In this document: positions 48,979-57,855 of the stretch, piece by piece
Layout of the letters: every line of letters begins with the position of its first letter
Position numbering within the stretch: position 1 is the first letter of the stretch
Assembly: GCF_024172165.1 (NCBI RefSeq)
Contig: NZ_JAMZEB010000002.1
Location: 12,607,501-12,671,500 of the forward strand
Reading direction: 5' to 3'
DNA: 64,000 bases
Source of the DNA: Nonomuraea thailandensis
GTDB taxonomy: Bacteria > Actinomycetota > Actinomycetes > Streptosporangiales > Streptosporangiaceae
The notes under the pieces: model-generated
The model's input: only the letters and a program-made list of their open reading frames with translations
Told to the model about the DNA's origin: nothing
The model's database searches: none
Program-made: the position numbers and the translations under genes

Positions 48979-51900
48979 TGGCGCCCCCGTTCCCGCACCT
49001 CGACGTATGCTCCGCCTACTCCATGCGCTACGGCACCGCGTTCCCGCGAGCGCTGGTGAACCGGGCGGTGGAGCACGGGATGGACATCCTCGCGCTGACC
49101 GACCGCGACGGCCTCTACGGCGCGATCAAGCACGCCCAGGCGTGCGCCGAGGCCGGCATCGCGCCGGTGCTCGGCGTGAACCTGGCGCTCGACGCCCCCG
49201 CCCCGGCCTTCACGCCGGTGCCGGGGGTCCGCGCGCCACGCCCGCGCACCGGCCCCGACGCCGAGGACCGCGTCACCGTGCTGGCCCGCGGCAAGGGCTG
49301 GTCGCGCCTGTGCCGCCTGGTCACGGCCGCCCACCGCGCGGGGGAGCGCGGCGCGCCCAGGGTGACCCGCGAGCTGATCGGCGAGTGGGCGGGCGGTCAG
49401 GGCGGAGATCACGGGTTCGGCGCGGAGGAAGGGCTCGTGGTGCTGCTCGGCCCCAGGTCCGACGTGGGCCGCGCGGTGGCCGCGCGGCGCGACGAGCACG
49501 CCAGGGCGCTGCTCGGCCTGTGGCGGGCCGCGGTGCCCGGCGTGGTGATCGAGCTGGTCGACCAGTACGGCTTCCGCGACGCCACCACGGCCGTGCGCAT
49601 GCTGGGCCTGGCCGAGTCCGCGGGGGTTCCGGCGGTCCTGACCAACGCCGTACGCTACCTCGACCCCGCCGACCACCAGGTCGGCGACGTGCTCGACGCG
49701 GCCCGCCAGCTCGTCCCGCTGCACCCGCGCCACCTGGAGCGCACCACCTCCCACGCCTACCTCAAGAGCACCAAGGAGATGCGGCAGGTGGCGGCCAAGG
49801 TGTGCGGCGCGGACGAGGAGCGGGTGGCCAGGCTGCTGTTCACCACCCGGCGGCTGGCCGAGGCGTGCGCGATGGACCCGCTCGACCTGCTCGCGCTCCG
49901 CAACGACCCGCCCGATCTGCACCTGCCGGAGATCGGCCGCGACCCCGTGCCGCTGCTGCGCCACCGGGTCGAGGACGGCCTGTTCAGGCGCGGCCTCGAC
50001 CGCTCCGCCGACGCCAGGGGCCGGCTCGCGGACGAGATGGCCATCATCGAGCGCAAGCGCCTGTCCGGCTACTTCATCGCCGTGGCCGGCATCACGGACA
50101 TGATCCGCGGCATGGGCATCCGCTGCGCCATCCGCGGCTCCGGCGCCGGCAGCCTGGTCAACTACCTCATCGGCATCGGCGAGGTGAACCCGCTCGACCA
50201 CGGCCTGCTCATGGAGCGCTTCCTGTCGGAGGGCCGCATCGGGCTGCCCGACATCGACGTGGACGTCGAGTCGGCCCGCCGCCTCGACTGCTACCAGGCC
50301 ATCTTCGACCGCTACGGCGAGTCCCGCGTGGCCTGCGTGTCGATGATGGAGACCTACCGGGCACGCAGCGCCATCCGCGACGTCGCCGGGGCGATGGGCC
50401 TGCCGCCGCACGAGATCGACGCCATCGCCAAGGCGTTCCCGCACATCAGGGCCAGGCAGATCACCGCGTCCCTGGAGGACCTGCCCGAGCTGCGCGAGAG
50501 CCGGCTCGGCGAGGCCGGGCTCGACCGGGTGTTCCGGCTGGCGGAGAAGCTCGACGGCCTGCCCAGGCACATCGCGCTGCACCCGTGCGGCGTGCTGATC
50601 GGCAACGCCGGGCTGCACGACCGCACGCCGGTGGAGCGCAGCCTGCTGGAGTTCCCGATGTCGCAGTTCGACAAGGACGACGTGGAGGAGGCCGGGCTGC
50701 TCAAGCTCGACGTGCTGGGCGTGCGGATGCAGTCGGCCCTGGCGTACGCGCTGAGCGAGGTCAAGCGCGTGGACGACGTCGTGATCGAGCTGGACACCCA
50801 GCAGGGCGACGACCCCGACGTCCAGTACGTGCCGCACGACGACCAGGACACCTACGACATGATCTGCGCCTCCCGCACCCTCGGCTGCTTCCAGATCGAG
50901 TCGCCGGGGCAGCGCGAGCTGGTGGCCAAGCTGGAGCCGCGCAGGATGCACGACCTGATCGTGGACATCTCGCTGTTCCGGCCGGGGCCGGTCAACTCCG
51001 ACATGGTCACCCCCTACCTGGAGGCCAGGCACGGGTGGCGGCAGCCGTACTATCCGCACGAGCGGTTGCGGGGGGCGCTGAGCGAGACGCACGGCGTCGT
51101 CGTCTTCCACGAGCAGGTGCTGAAGATCATCTCGGTGATGACGGGGCGTGACCTGTCCTACGCCGAGATGTTGCGGCGCACGCTCGACATCCCCGAGGGG
51201 CGGGCCAGGGTGCGCCGGGCGTTCGTCCCCCTGTCCAAGGCCAACGGGTTCGACGACGCGTCGGTCGAGCGGGCCTGGCAGGTGCTGGACGCGTTCGGCT
51301 CGTTCGGGTTCTGCAAGGCGCACGCGGCGGCGTTCGCGCTGCCCACGTACCAGTCGGCCTGGCTCAAGCGGCACCACGCGGCGGCGTTCTTCGCCGGGGT
51401 GCTCACGCACGAGCCCGGCATGTACCCGCCGCGGGTCATCATCGACGAGGCCAGGCAGTGCGGGGTGAAGATCCTGCCGCTGGACATCAACAAGTCGGGC
51501 AAGGACTGGCAGGTGGAGCGGCTCGGGCCGCGCGTCCAGCTCCGCGTGCGGCCTGCTGAGCTGGGCTCTCCCGACGACGCGCGGCGGCGGGTCAGGGACT
51601 TCAAGGCCGGCGACATCGGCAAGGGGTACGCACTGCGGGTGCCGTTCTCGGCGATCAAGGGCGTGAGCGAGGCCGAGGTCGAGCGGATGGTGGCGGGGCA
51701 GCCGTACACGTCGCTGGCCGACTTCTGGGACCGCGCCAGGCCCTCGCGGCCCACGATCGAGCGGATCGTCCAGGTCGGCGGCCTCGACGCGCTGCACGAC
51801 CTGCACCCGGGCGGGCGCCGGCGCTGGCGTCCGGGCGAGCTGACCAGGCGCGACCTGATCGCCCAGGTCGGCGTGCTCGACCGGGCCTCGGCGATCGGCG

Positions 51901-52634
51901 TGCAGGCGGGCCCGCGCAAGTCCAAGCGCTACCACTCCCACATGGATCTCTCCAGGAACGCGGCTCCCCCGGCGGTCCAGCTTCCGCTCGGGTTCGGCGA
52001 GAGGCTGTCGCCGGGGGAGCTGCCCGAGATGACGGAGACGGAGATGGTCGAGGCCGAGCTGGAGATCCTCGGCATCGACGTCAGCCGGCACGTCATCAGC
52101 TTCCACGACGAGCTGCTCGACGCGCTGGGGGTGGTGCGTTCCAGAGACCTGCTCGCCCAGCGCAACGGGGCGGAGATCCTGGTCGCCGGGGTCAAGGTGG
52201 CCACCCAGACACCGGCCGTGCGCTCGGGCCAGCGCGTCATCTTCACCACGCTCGACGACTCGACGGGGCCGGTCGACCTGACGTTCTTCGAGTCGGTGCA
52301 GGGGCGGTGCGCGTCGATCGTGTTCGGCTCGTGGCTCATGCTGGCCAGGGGGGTGGTCCGGCGCACGGGGACCCGGGCGGTGTCGCTGCGGGCGGTCGAC
52401 TGCTGGAACCTCGCCGACCTCGACGCGCTGTGGCGGTCGCGGGGCATCGAGGCGGTGCGCGCCGTCATCGAGCGGGCGCCGGAGGAGCTGGCGGGGGTCG
52501 GCGGGCGCAAGATCGAGTACGCCAACGGCTTCCGCCTGTCGCCCTACTCCGACCTCGGCCCGGCCATCACCGCCAACCCGCCCAGGCAGCTCTGGCACGC
52601 CAGCCCGGGCAGCTCCGGCCCCACGGCGGCCTAG
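48978..52634 (+). CDS. dnaE2: DnaE2-type error-prone DNA polymerase III alpha subunit
   Basis: A 1,218-residue C-family polymerase: PHP domain (1 to about 210), palm/fingers with the catalytic aspartates in LPDIDVDVES (near 421) and LLKLDVLGVR (near 577), IRGSGAGSLVNYLIGIGEVN, GSFGFCKAHAAAFALPTY, and a C-terminal OB fold (ILVAGVKVATQTPAVRSG). The PHP metal cluster begins HLDVCS instead of H-x-H-x-H, so proofreading by PHP is unlikely. Members of this type assist damage-induced mutagenesis. Usual companions include an ImuB/DinB-like polymerase, which is absent from this window. ATG 48978 overlaps the DUF6504 stop. Confidence 0.9.
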   Translation: MAPPFPHLDVCSAYSMRYGTAFPRALVNRAVEHGMDILALTDRDGLYGAIKHAQACAEAGIAPVLGVNLALDAPAPAFTPVPGVRAPRPRTGPDAEDRVTVLARGKGWSRLCRLVTAAHRAGERGAPRVTRELIGEWAGGQGGDHGFGAEEGLVVLLGPRSDVGRAVAARRDEHARALLGLWRAAVPGVVIELVDQYGFRDATTAVRMLGLAESAGVPAVLTNAVRYLDPADHQVGDVLDAARQLVPLHPRHLERTTSHAYLKSTKEMRQVAAKVCGADEERVARLLFTTRRLAEACAMDPLDLLALRNDPPDLHLPEIGRDPVPLLRHRVEDGLFRRGLDRSADARGRLADEMAIIERKRLSGYFIAVAGITDMIRGMGIRCAIRGSGAGSLVNYLIGIGEVNPLDHGLLMERFLSEGRIGLPDIDVDVESARRLDCYQAIFDRYGESRVACVSMMETYRARSAIRDVAGAMGLPPHEIDAIAKAFPHIRARQITASLEDLPELRESRLGEAGLDRVFRLAEKLDGLPRHIALHPCGVLIGNAGLHDRTPVERSLLEFPMSQFDKDDVEEAGLLKLDVLGVRMQSALAYALSEVKRVDDVVIELDTQQGDDPDVQYVPHDDQDTYDMICASRTLGCFQIESPGQRELVAKLEPRRMHDLIVDISLFRPGPVNSDMVTPYLEARHGWRQPYYPHERLRGALSETHGVVVFHEQVLKIISVMTGRDLSYAEMLRRTLDIPEGRARVRRAFVPLSKANGFDDASVERAWQVLDAFGSFGFCKAHAAAFALPTYQSAWLKRHHAAAFFAGVLTHEPGMYPPRVIIDEARQCGVKILPLDINKSGKDWQVERLGPRVQLRVRPAELGSPDDARRRVRDFKAGDIGKGYALRVPFSAIKGVSEAEVERMVAGQPYTSLADFWDRARPSRPTIERIVQVGGLDALHDLHPGGRRRWRPGELTRRDLIAQVGVLDRASAIGVQAGPRKSKRYHSHMDLSRNAAPPAVQLPLGFGERLSPGELPEMTETEMVEAELEILGIDVSRHVISFHDELLDALGVVRSRDLLAQRNGAEILVAGVKVATQTPAVRSGQRVIFTTLDDSTGPVDLTFFESVQGRCASIVFGSWLMLARGVVRRTGTRAVSLRAVDCWNLADLDALWRSRGIEAVRAVIERAPEELAGVGGRKIEYANGFRLSPYSDLGPAITANPPRQLWHASPGSSGPTAA

Positions 52635-52641
52635 CGCCGGG

Positions 52642-53367
52642 TCAGCCGGTGCGCCCCACCGCCGTGGAGCCCGGGGCGGGCTGCGGCGGCTGGGGCGAGA
52701 ACGTGCGCATGGTGCCGGGCTCGGCGGTGCGGGCCGAGCGGGCCGCCCGCTGCAGCCGGGTCAGCTCCCGTACGGTGCAGGCGCACAGCAGAGCGGCCAC
52801 CGAGGCGCAGGCCAGCTCCGGCACCCCCACCCCCGTCAGGTCGCCCGCGGACGCGTCGAGCGGGAGCCGGATCGTCACCAGGGCGAGCGTGGCCAGCCAG
52901 GCCGCCCACCACCCCGCCAGCAGCGCCAGCCACCGCCCGCGGCGTCCGGCAGGCGGGCGGGTGCCGCGCCAGACCTCGTCGACCAGCACGGCCGGCGCGA
53001 GCAGGTTGACGCCGGGAAGCAGCCAGGCCGCCGCGACGGGGCCGGTCGCGGCCGAGCGGTCGTTGGCCTGCCTGGCGCGTACGAGCCAGGTCGCGTAGGC
53101 GGCAGCGGCGGCGATCGTGGTGCCCGCCACCAGCATCATCAGCACCGCGAACATCGTCACCGCCCCCACCACGGCCTCGGCGTCGGCGCCCTGCGGACGT
53201 CCGCCGAAGGCGGCCAGCTCGGCGGCGAGCCGGCGCCCGCGCGACAGCTCGAAGCTCACGAGAGCGCCGAGGGAGAGGATCTGGGCGGTGAGCGTCACGT
53301 AGACGGCAGAGGCGGCTCTGGCGGGCGATGCCTGGGTGTAGCGCACGTTGATCTCCCCCCGGGCCAT
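52642..53367 (-). CDS. DUF4328 membrane protein
   Basis: A 241-residue protein with about four hydrophobic segments (VYVTLTAQILSLGALVSF; VTMFAVLMMLVAGTTIAAAA; WLALLAGWWAAWLATLALV; LACASVAALLCAC). It carries the DUF4328 pattern WLVRARQANDRSA, then AAAWLLPGVNLLAPAVLVDEVW (from about 109 on). Function unknown. The cytosolic tail is Pro/Gln-rich. It ends seven bases from the convergent polymerase gene. Confidence 0.8.
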   Translation of the reverse strand: MARGEINVRYTQASPARAASAVYVTLTAQILSLGALVSFELSRGRRLAAELAAFGGRPQGADAEAVVGAVTMFAVLMMLVAGTTIAAAAAYATWLVRARQANDRSAATGPVAAAWLLPGVNLLAPAVLVDEVWRGTRPPAGRRGRWLALLAGWWAAWLATLALVTIRLPLDASAGDLTGVGVPELACASVAALLCACTVRELTRLQRAARSARTAEPGTMRTFSPQPPQPAPGSTAVGRTG

Positions 53368-53413
53368 GCGCTGAGGTTCTGATTCACTTGTATCCCGGCA
53401 GCCCCGCTGTTAA

Positions 53414-54064
53414 TCAGCTCACCACGCCGGATTCCCACGCCCAAGCTGCGATTTCAACCCGATTGCGGACACCGAGCTTGGCCTGGATGCTGCCCAGGTG
53501 CGTCTTCACCGTCGACAGGGAGACGAACAGCTCTCCGGCCACCTCCTGGTTCGTCCGCCCCCTGGCCACCAGGCGCACGACGTCCAGCTCGCGGTCCGTC
53601 AGCGGGTCGTTCGACGGCGGCGCGGCCCGGCGGCGGGGCTGGGCCAGGTGCTGCAGCAGCCGCACCGTGATCGACGGCGACACCAGCGCGTCGCCCGCCG
53701 CCGCGGCCCTGACCGCCTCGATCAGCAGCGTGGGCCCGCTGTCCTTGAGCAGGAAGCCGGTGGCGCCGGAGCGCAGGGCTCCGTACACGTACTCGTCCAG
53801 GTCGAAGGTGGTGACGATGACGACCCGCATCGGGTTCTCCACGCCCGGGCCCGCCAGCACGCGGGTCACCTCGAGCCCGTCTAGCTTGGGCATCCTGATG
53901 TCGAGCAGGCACACGTCCGGACGCAGCCGCCTGGCCTCCGAGACGGCCTCGGCCCCGTCGGAGACGGCGGCCACGACCTCCATGTCCGGTTGGGCGTCCA
54001 GAATCATCTGGAAGCCGGTGCGCACCAGTTGCTGGTCGTCTGCGATGAGAACCCGAATAGTCAC
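53414..54064 (-). CDS. NarL/LuxR-family response regulator, orphan
   Basis: A 216-residue response regulator: receiver with the acidic pair IADDQQ, phospho-Asp in CLLDIRMPKLDG (near 54) and Lys in FLLKDSGP (near 106); LuxR-type helix-turn-helix LTDRELDVVRLVARGRTNQE (near 150) and VSLSTVKTHLGSIQAKLGV. It starts with GTG. No DesK-type kinase is adjacent. It diverges from an ABC transporter by 92 bp, and such regulators often control adjacent efflux pumps, so that is the likely target. Confidence 0.92.
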   Translation of the reverse strand: MTIRVLIADDQQLVRTGFQMILDAQPDMEVVAAVSDGAEAVSEARRLRPDVCLLDIRMPKLDGLEVTRVLAGPGVENPMRVVIVTTFDLDEYVYGALRSGATGFLLKDSGPTLLIEAVRAAAAGDALVSPSITVRLLQHLAQPRRRAAPPSNDPLTDRELDVVRLVARGRTNQEVAGELFVSLSTVKTHLGSIQAKLGVRNRVEIAAWAWESGVVS

Positions 54065-54156
54065 GGCCTCAACTCTAGGGATCAGCCGTTCGGCCGAGGC
54101 GGATATGGTCGCACGGCCGATCCGCCGGCACCCCCTCCGGCGGGAGCCTGGACGGC

Positions 54157-54834
54157 ATGAACGACGTGCTTGTTGGACGAGCCCTGGCCAAGCGGTTCGG
54201 GCAGACGGTCGCCCTGGGCGGCGTGGACATCGCGGTACGGGCGGGCGAGGCCGTGGCGATCATGGGGCCGAGCGGTTCCGGCAAGTCGACGCTGCTGCAC
54301 TGCCTGGCCGGCATCATGAAGCCGGACGGTGGCGAGGTGCACCTGCTCGGCCGGCGCATCGACGCGCTGGGCGAGCGCAAGCGCAGCGCGCTGCGCCGCA
54401 CCCGCTTCGGCTTCGTCTTCCAGTTCGGCCAGCTCCTGCCCGAGCTGCCCGCCGAGGAGAACGTGGCGCTCCCGCTCATGCTGGGCGGCGTGCCGAGGAC
54501 CCAGGCCGTACGGCAGGCCCGCGAGTGGTTCGGCCCGCTCGGCCTGCACTCCATGGAGTCCAGGCGGCCGGGCGAGCTGTCCGGCGGCCAGGCGCAGCGG
54601 GTGGCCATCGCCAGGGCGCTGGTCACCAGGCCGGCCGTGGTCTTCGCCGACGAGCCCACGGGGGCGCTCGACCAGCAGACGGGGCAGGAGACGATGCGGC
54701 TGCTGGTGGAGGCCACCAAGCACAACGACGCCAGCCTCATCGTCGTCACCCACGACCCGAACGTGGCCGCCTGGTGCGACCGCACGGTCGAGGTCCGCGA
54801 CGGCCGGCTGCTGGTGAGCGGAGCCTACGCGTGA
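54157..54834 (+). CDS. ABC transporter ATPase, MacB/LolD-like
   Basis: A 225-residue ATPase: Walker A GPSGSGKS (near 37), Q-loop FGFVFQFGQLLPELPAEENV, signature LSGGQAQR (near 142), Walker B VVFADEPTGALDQQTG and H-loop VTHDPNVAAW. The FADEPTGALD form is typical of MacB/FtsE-class ATPases that move lipids, antibiotics or signal peptides by mechanotransmission. The stop overlaps the start of the permease gene (GTGA). Confidence 0.92.
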   Translation: MNDVLVGRALAKRFGQTVALGGVDIAVRAGEAVAIMGPSGSGKSTLLHCLAGIMKPDGGEVHLLGRRIDALGERKRSALRRTRFGFVFQFGQLLPELPAEENVALPLMLGGVPRTQAVRQAREWFGPLGLHSMESRRPGELSGGQAQRVAIARALVTRPAVVFADEPTGALDQQTGQETMRLLVEATKHNDASLIVVTHDPNVAAWCDRTVEVRDGRLLVSGAYA

Positions 54835-56774
54835 ACCTCGACCTGACCTGGCGGCTGCTCAGGGGCGGCGGGCGCAAGGGCATGCTGGGCACCTGGCTCA
54901 CGCTGGGCGCCGTCGCGGTGGCCACGGCGCTGCTGCTGTTCGCCGTGGCCGCGAACTCCGCCTTCCAGGCCAGGGCCGAGCGCGGCGCCTGGCGCAACCC
55001 GGTGCCGGCCGCGTCCGGCGCCGCCGTGGCCGTCGAGGCGTCGCGCTTCGACTTCGTCCGCGACCGGACCATCACCGTCGTCGACCTGGCCGCGCTTCCC
55101 GGCAAGGCGCCGGAGCCGCCGCCGGGCCTGCCCCGCTTCCCCGCGCCCGGCGAGGTGTGGCTGTCACCCGCCCTGGCGGAGCTGGCCGAGGAGCTGCCCG
55201 CCGGCGAGCTGGCCGAGCGTTATCCGGGGCTGAAGGGCGTGCTCGGCGACGAGGCCCTCGTCCATCCGGACGAGCTGGTCGCGGTCGTCGGCCAGGAGGC
55301 GGACGCCCCGGCCATGACCGCCCAGCGGTCCGGCGACTGGATCATCGCCAAGCCGCCCGTCAAGGTCGCGAACCTGGCGGGCGAGCCGAGCGAGGACGCG
55401 GAGGCGTACCAGGCGCTCTCGCTCGTCGCCAGCGTGCTCATGGTCGTGCCGCTGCTGGTGTTCGGGGGCGCGGCGGCCCGGCTCACGGTGGCCAGGCGTG
55501 ACCAGCGGCTGGCGGCGCTGCGGCTGATCGGGGCCACGCCCGGGCAGGTCGTCGCGATGACCGTGGCGGAGGCGGTGATCGTCGCGCTGGCGGGCGCGCT
55601 GGCGGGGGCCGTCGTCTTCGCCCTGGCCGTGCCGCTGCTGGCCGGGATCGAGATGCAGGGCGGGCCGTGGTTCGCCGCCGACCTGTTCCCCGGGCCGCTC
55701 GTGCTGGCGGGGGTGCTGGTCGCGGTGCCGCTGCTGGTGGGGCTGTCGGCGGTGGCCGGCCTGCGCCGGGTCGTGGTGAGCCCGCTCGGCGTGGCCAAGC
55801 GGGAGACGCCGCCCGCCATGCGGTTCGTCAGGGTGCTCGCCCTGCTGGCGGTGCTGGTCGCGTTCCCGATCGTCACCAGGGGCACCAGCGTGGCGGTCGT
55901 GGCGGTGGCGCTGGCCCTGGCGTTCCTGTGCATCAACCTGGCCGGGCCGTGGGTGGTCGGCCTGATCGGCCGGATCACGGCGGCGACCGCACGGGGTCCC
56001 GCCCGGCTGCTGGCCGGCCGCCGGCTCGTGGACGACCCGCGCTCCGCCTGGCGCACGGTGAGCGGCGTGGCGCTGACCGGATTCGTGGCGGGCTTCCTCG
56101 GCCTGCTCAGCCCGACGGGGTTCGGCGCCGAGGTGACCGGCCCGCCCCAGCTCCGCGTCACCGCCCCGGCGGGACAGGCCGCGCAGGTGGCCACGCAGGC
56201 CCGCGAACGGCTGCGCGCGGCGGGGGTGACGGCCACGGTGAAGCCCGTCGAGGACGTCGTGGTCACGGCCCTGGGCAGCTCCGCCGACGCGGCCACCCTG
56301 GACCGGGCCCGCACCGCGCTGGCCGGCCTCGTGCCCGGCCGCACGCCGACCACCGAGCGTGACGACCGGCGCTTCGGCATCGACATCCTGGCCGACGTCC
56401 GGGTGGGCACGATCGTGGTGCTGTCGGTGTCGTTCCTGGTGGCCATCGCCAGCTCGGGGATCACGGCCACGTCGTCGATCCTGGACCGGCGGCAGACGTA
56501 CGGGCTGCTGCGCCTGGCGGGCACGCCGCTGGAGGTGCTCGACCGGGCCCGCCGCACCGAGACGCTCGTCCCGCTGACGGTCATGGGCGGCGGGGCGATC
56601 CTCGTGGGGGCGTTCTGCGCGGTGCCGTTCATGATCGGCGGCATGAACGTGGTCGGCACGCTCACGCTGGCGGGCTGCGTCGTGGCGGGCTTCGCCGGGG
56701 TGATCGCGGCGGGCGCGCTGAGCCGCCCGCTGCTCCGCTCGGTCACCGCCGACCCGGCGCCCCGCCCCGACTAA
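54831..56774 (+). CDS. FtsX-like permease
   Basis: A 647-residue membrane protein with two FtsX units: TM1 (about 20-40), a large extracytoplasmic domain (about 41-195), three helices (LVASVLMVVPLLVFGGAAAR; ATPGQVVAMTVAEAVIVALA; LVLAGVLVAVPLLVGLSAVA), a central pair, a second extracytoplasmic loop (about 425-515) and three C-terminal helices. It starts with GTG overlapping the ATPase stop. It probably forms a MacB-type exporter or stress sensor. The NarL-type response regulator diverging from it may control expression. Confidence 0.9.
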   Translation: MNLDLTWRLLRGGGRKGMLGTWLTLGAVAVATALLLFAVAANSAFQARAERGAWRNPVPAASGAAVAVEASRFDFVRDRTITVVDLAALPGKAPEPPPGLPRFPAPGEVWLSPALAELAEELPAGELAERYPGLKGVLGDEALVHPDELVAVVGQEADAPAMTAQRSGDWIIAKPPVKVANLAGEPSEDAEAYQALSLVASVLMVVPLLVFGGAAARLTVARRDQRLAALRLIGATPGQVVAMTVAEAVIVALAGALAGAVVFALAVPLLAGIEMQGGPWFAADLFPGPLVLAGVLVAVPLLVGLSAVAGLRRVVVSPLGVAKRETPPAMRFVRVLALLAVLVAFPIVTRGTSVAVVAVALALAFLCINLAGPWVVGLIGRITAATARGPARLLAGRRLVDDPRSAWRTVSGVALTGFVAGFLGLLSPTGFGAEVTGPPQLRVTAPAGQAAQVATQARERLRAAGVTATVKPVEDVVVTALGSSADAATLDRARTALAGLVPGRTPTTERDDRRFGIDILADVRVGTIVVLSVSFLVAIASSGITATSSILDRRQTYGLLRLAGTPLEVLDRARRTETLVPLTVMGGGAILVGAFCAVPFMIGGMNVVGTLTLAGCVVAGFAGVIAAGALSRPLLRSVTADPAPRPD

Positions 56775-57772
56775 CCGAGCACGAGGTCGCGGACGAGCTT
56801 CAGCGAGGGCTCGTCCCGCACCCCCATGACGAGCAGGCTCGTGACCGGGCTGCGGTGCCACAGCTCCAGCCGCTCCTTGATCCGGCCGGGCGGGCCGACG
56901 AGCGAGATGCCGTCGGCCAGCTCGTCCGGGATCGCCCGGAAAGCCTCGTCCTTGCGCCCCGCCAGGTACAGCGCCTGGATGTGCTCGGCCGCCTCGGCGT
57001 AGCCCATCCGGCCGATGATGTCGGCGTGGAAGTTGCGCTGCCTGGCGCCCATGCCGCCGATGTAGAGCGTCAGCATCGTCTTGACCACGTCGAGCGCGCC
57101 CCGCAGGTCGTCGGAGATCAGCACCATCACCATGGCGGCCACGTCGAAGCCCGGCTCGGCGCCCGACAGCGCCTCGCCGTACATCTCCTCGATCTTCTCG
57201 GGGAAGGCGAACAGCGGCAGCCACCCCTGCGCCACCTCGGCGGCCAGCGCCACGTTCTTCGGCCCCTCCGCCCCGAGGTAGAGGGGGATGTCGGGGCGGA
57301 GCGGATGGGTGATGGACTTGAGCGGTTTGCCCAGGCCGCCGGGCAGCGGCAGCGGGTAGTGCTCGCCGTCGCCGGTCACCGGCTCCTCGCGGCGCCACAC
57401 CTTGCGCATGATCTCGACGTACTCGCGGGTCCTGGCCAGCGGCCTGGCGAACGGCTGGCCGTACCAGCCCTCCACCACCTGCGGCCCCGAGGCGCCCACG
57501 CCCAGCAGCAGCCTGCCGCCCGTGAGATGGTCGAGGGTCATGGCGGTCATCGCGGTCGTGACGGGGGGTCTGGCGGAGATCTGGGCGATCGAGGTGCCCA
57601 GCTTGATGCGGGACGTCCGCGCGCCGTACCAGGCCAGCGGCGTGAAGACGTCGCTCCCGTACGCCTCCGCCGTCCACACCGAGTCGTAGCCGAGCCGCTC
57701 GGCCGCCAGGACCGATTCGGTCGCGTCGTCGGCGTCGCGCTGCCAGTAACCGAGGTTCAAGCCGAGCTTCAT
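56771..57772 (-). CDS. LLM-class F420-dependent oxidoreductase
   Basis: A 333-residue luciferase-like monooxygenase-fold enzyme: LGLNLGYWQRDADDATE at the start, LGYDSVWTAEAYGSDVFTPL (near 27), IKLGTSIAQISARPPVTTAM (near 56) and GRLLLGVGASGPQVVEGWYG (near 86). The pattern fits the F420-dependent branch in actinobacteria. Substrate unknown. ATG 57772 follows GGAGGTGG; the longer upstream frame is not coding. Its stop overlaps that of the convergent permease by four bases. Confidence 0.9.
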   Translation of the reverse strand: MKLGLNLGYWQRDADDATESVLAAERLGYDSVWTAEAYGSDVFTPLAWYGARTSRIKLGTSIAQISARPPVTTAMTAMTLDHLTGGRLLLGVGASGPQVVEGWYGQPFARPLARTREYVEIMRKVWRREEPVTGDGEHYPLPLPGGLGKPLKSITHPLRPDIPLYLGAEGPKNVALAAEVAQGWLPLFAFPEKIEEMYGEALSGAEPGFDVAAMVMVLISDDLRGALDVVKTMLTLYIGGMGARQRNFHADIIGRMGYAEAAEHIQALYLAGRKDEAFRAIPDELADGISLVGPPGRIKERLELWHRSPVTSLLVMGVRDEPSLKLVRDLVLG

Positions 57773-57855
57773 GAGACCACCTCCGGAATTAAGTTCTATT
57801 ACGGCCGGGGATGTCCCAAGTGTCAATGGAGGATCTCCCGGGGTAGTCACCATCT

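Noticed and set aside
48918..52598. Reverse-strand open frame of about 1,226 codons opposite dnaE2
   Set aside because: Low-complexity composition and no motifs; the plus strand encodes clear polymerase motifs.
55164..57677. Long reverse-strand frame upstream of and beside the LLM oxidoreductase
   Set aside because: It runs antisense to the FtsX permease and out of frame with the LLM gene; composition is that of a shadow frame.
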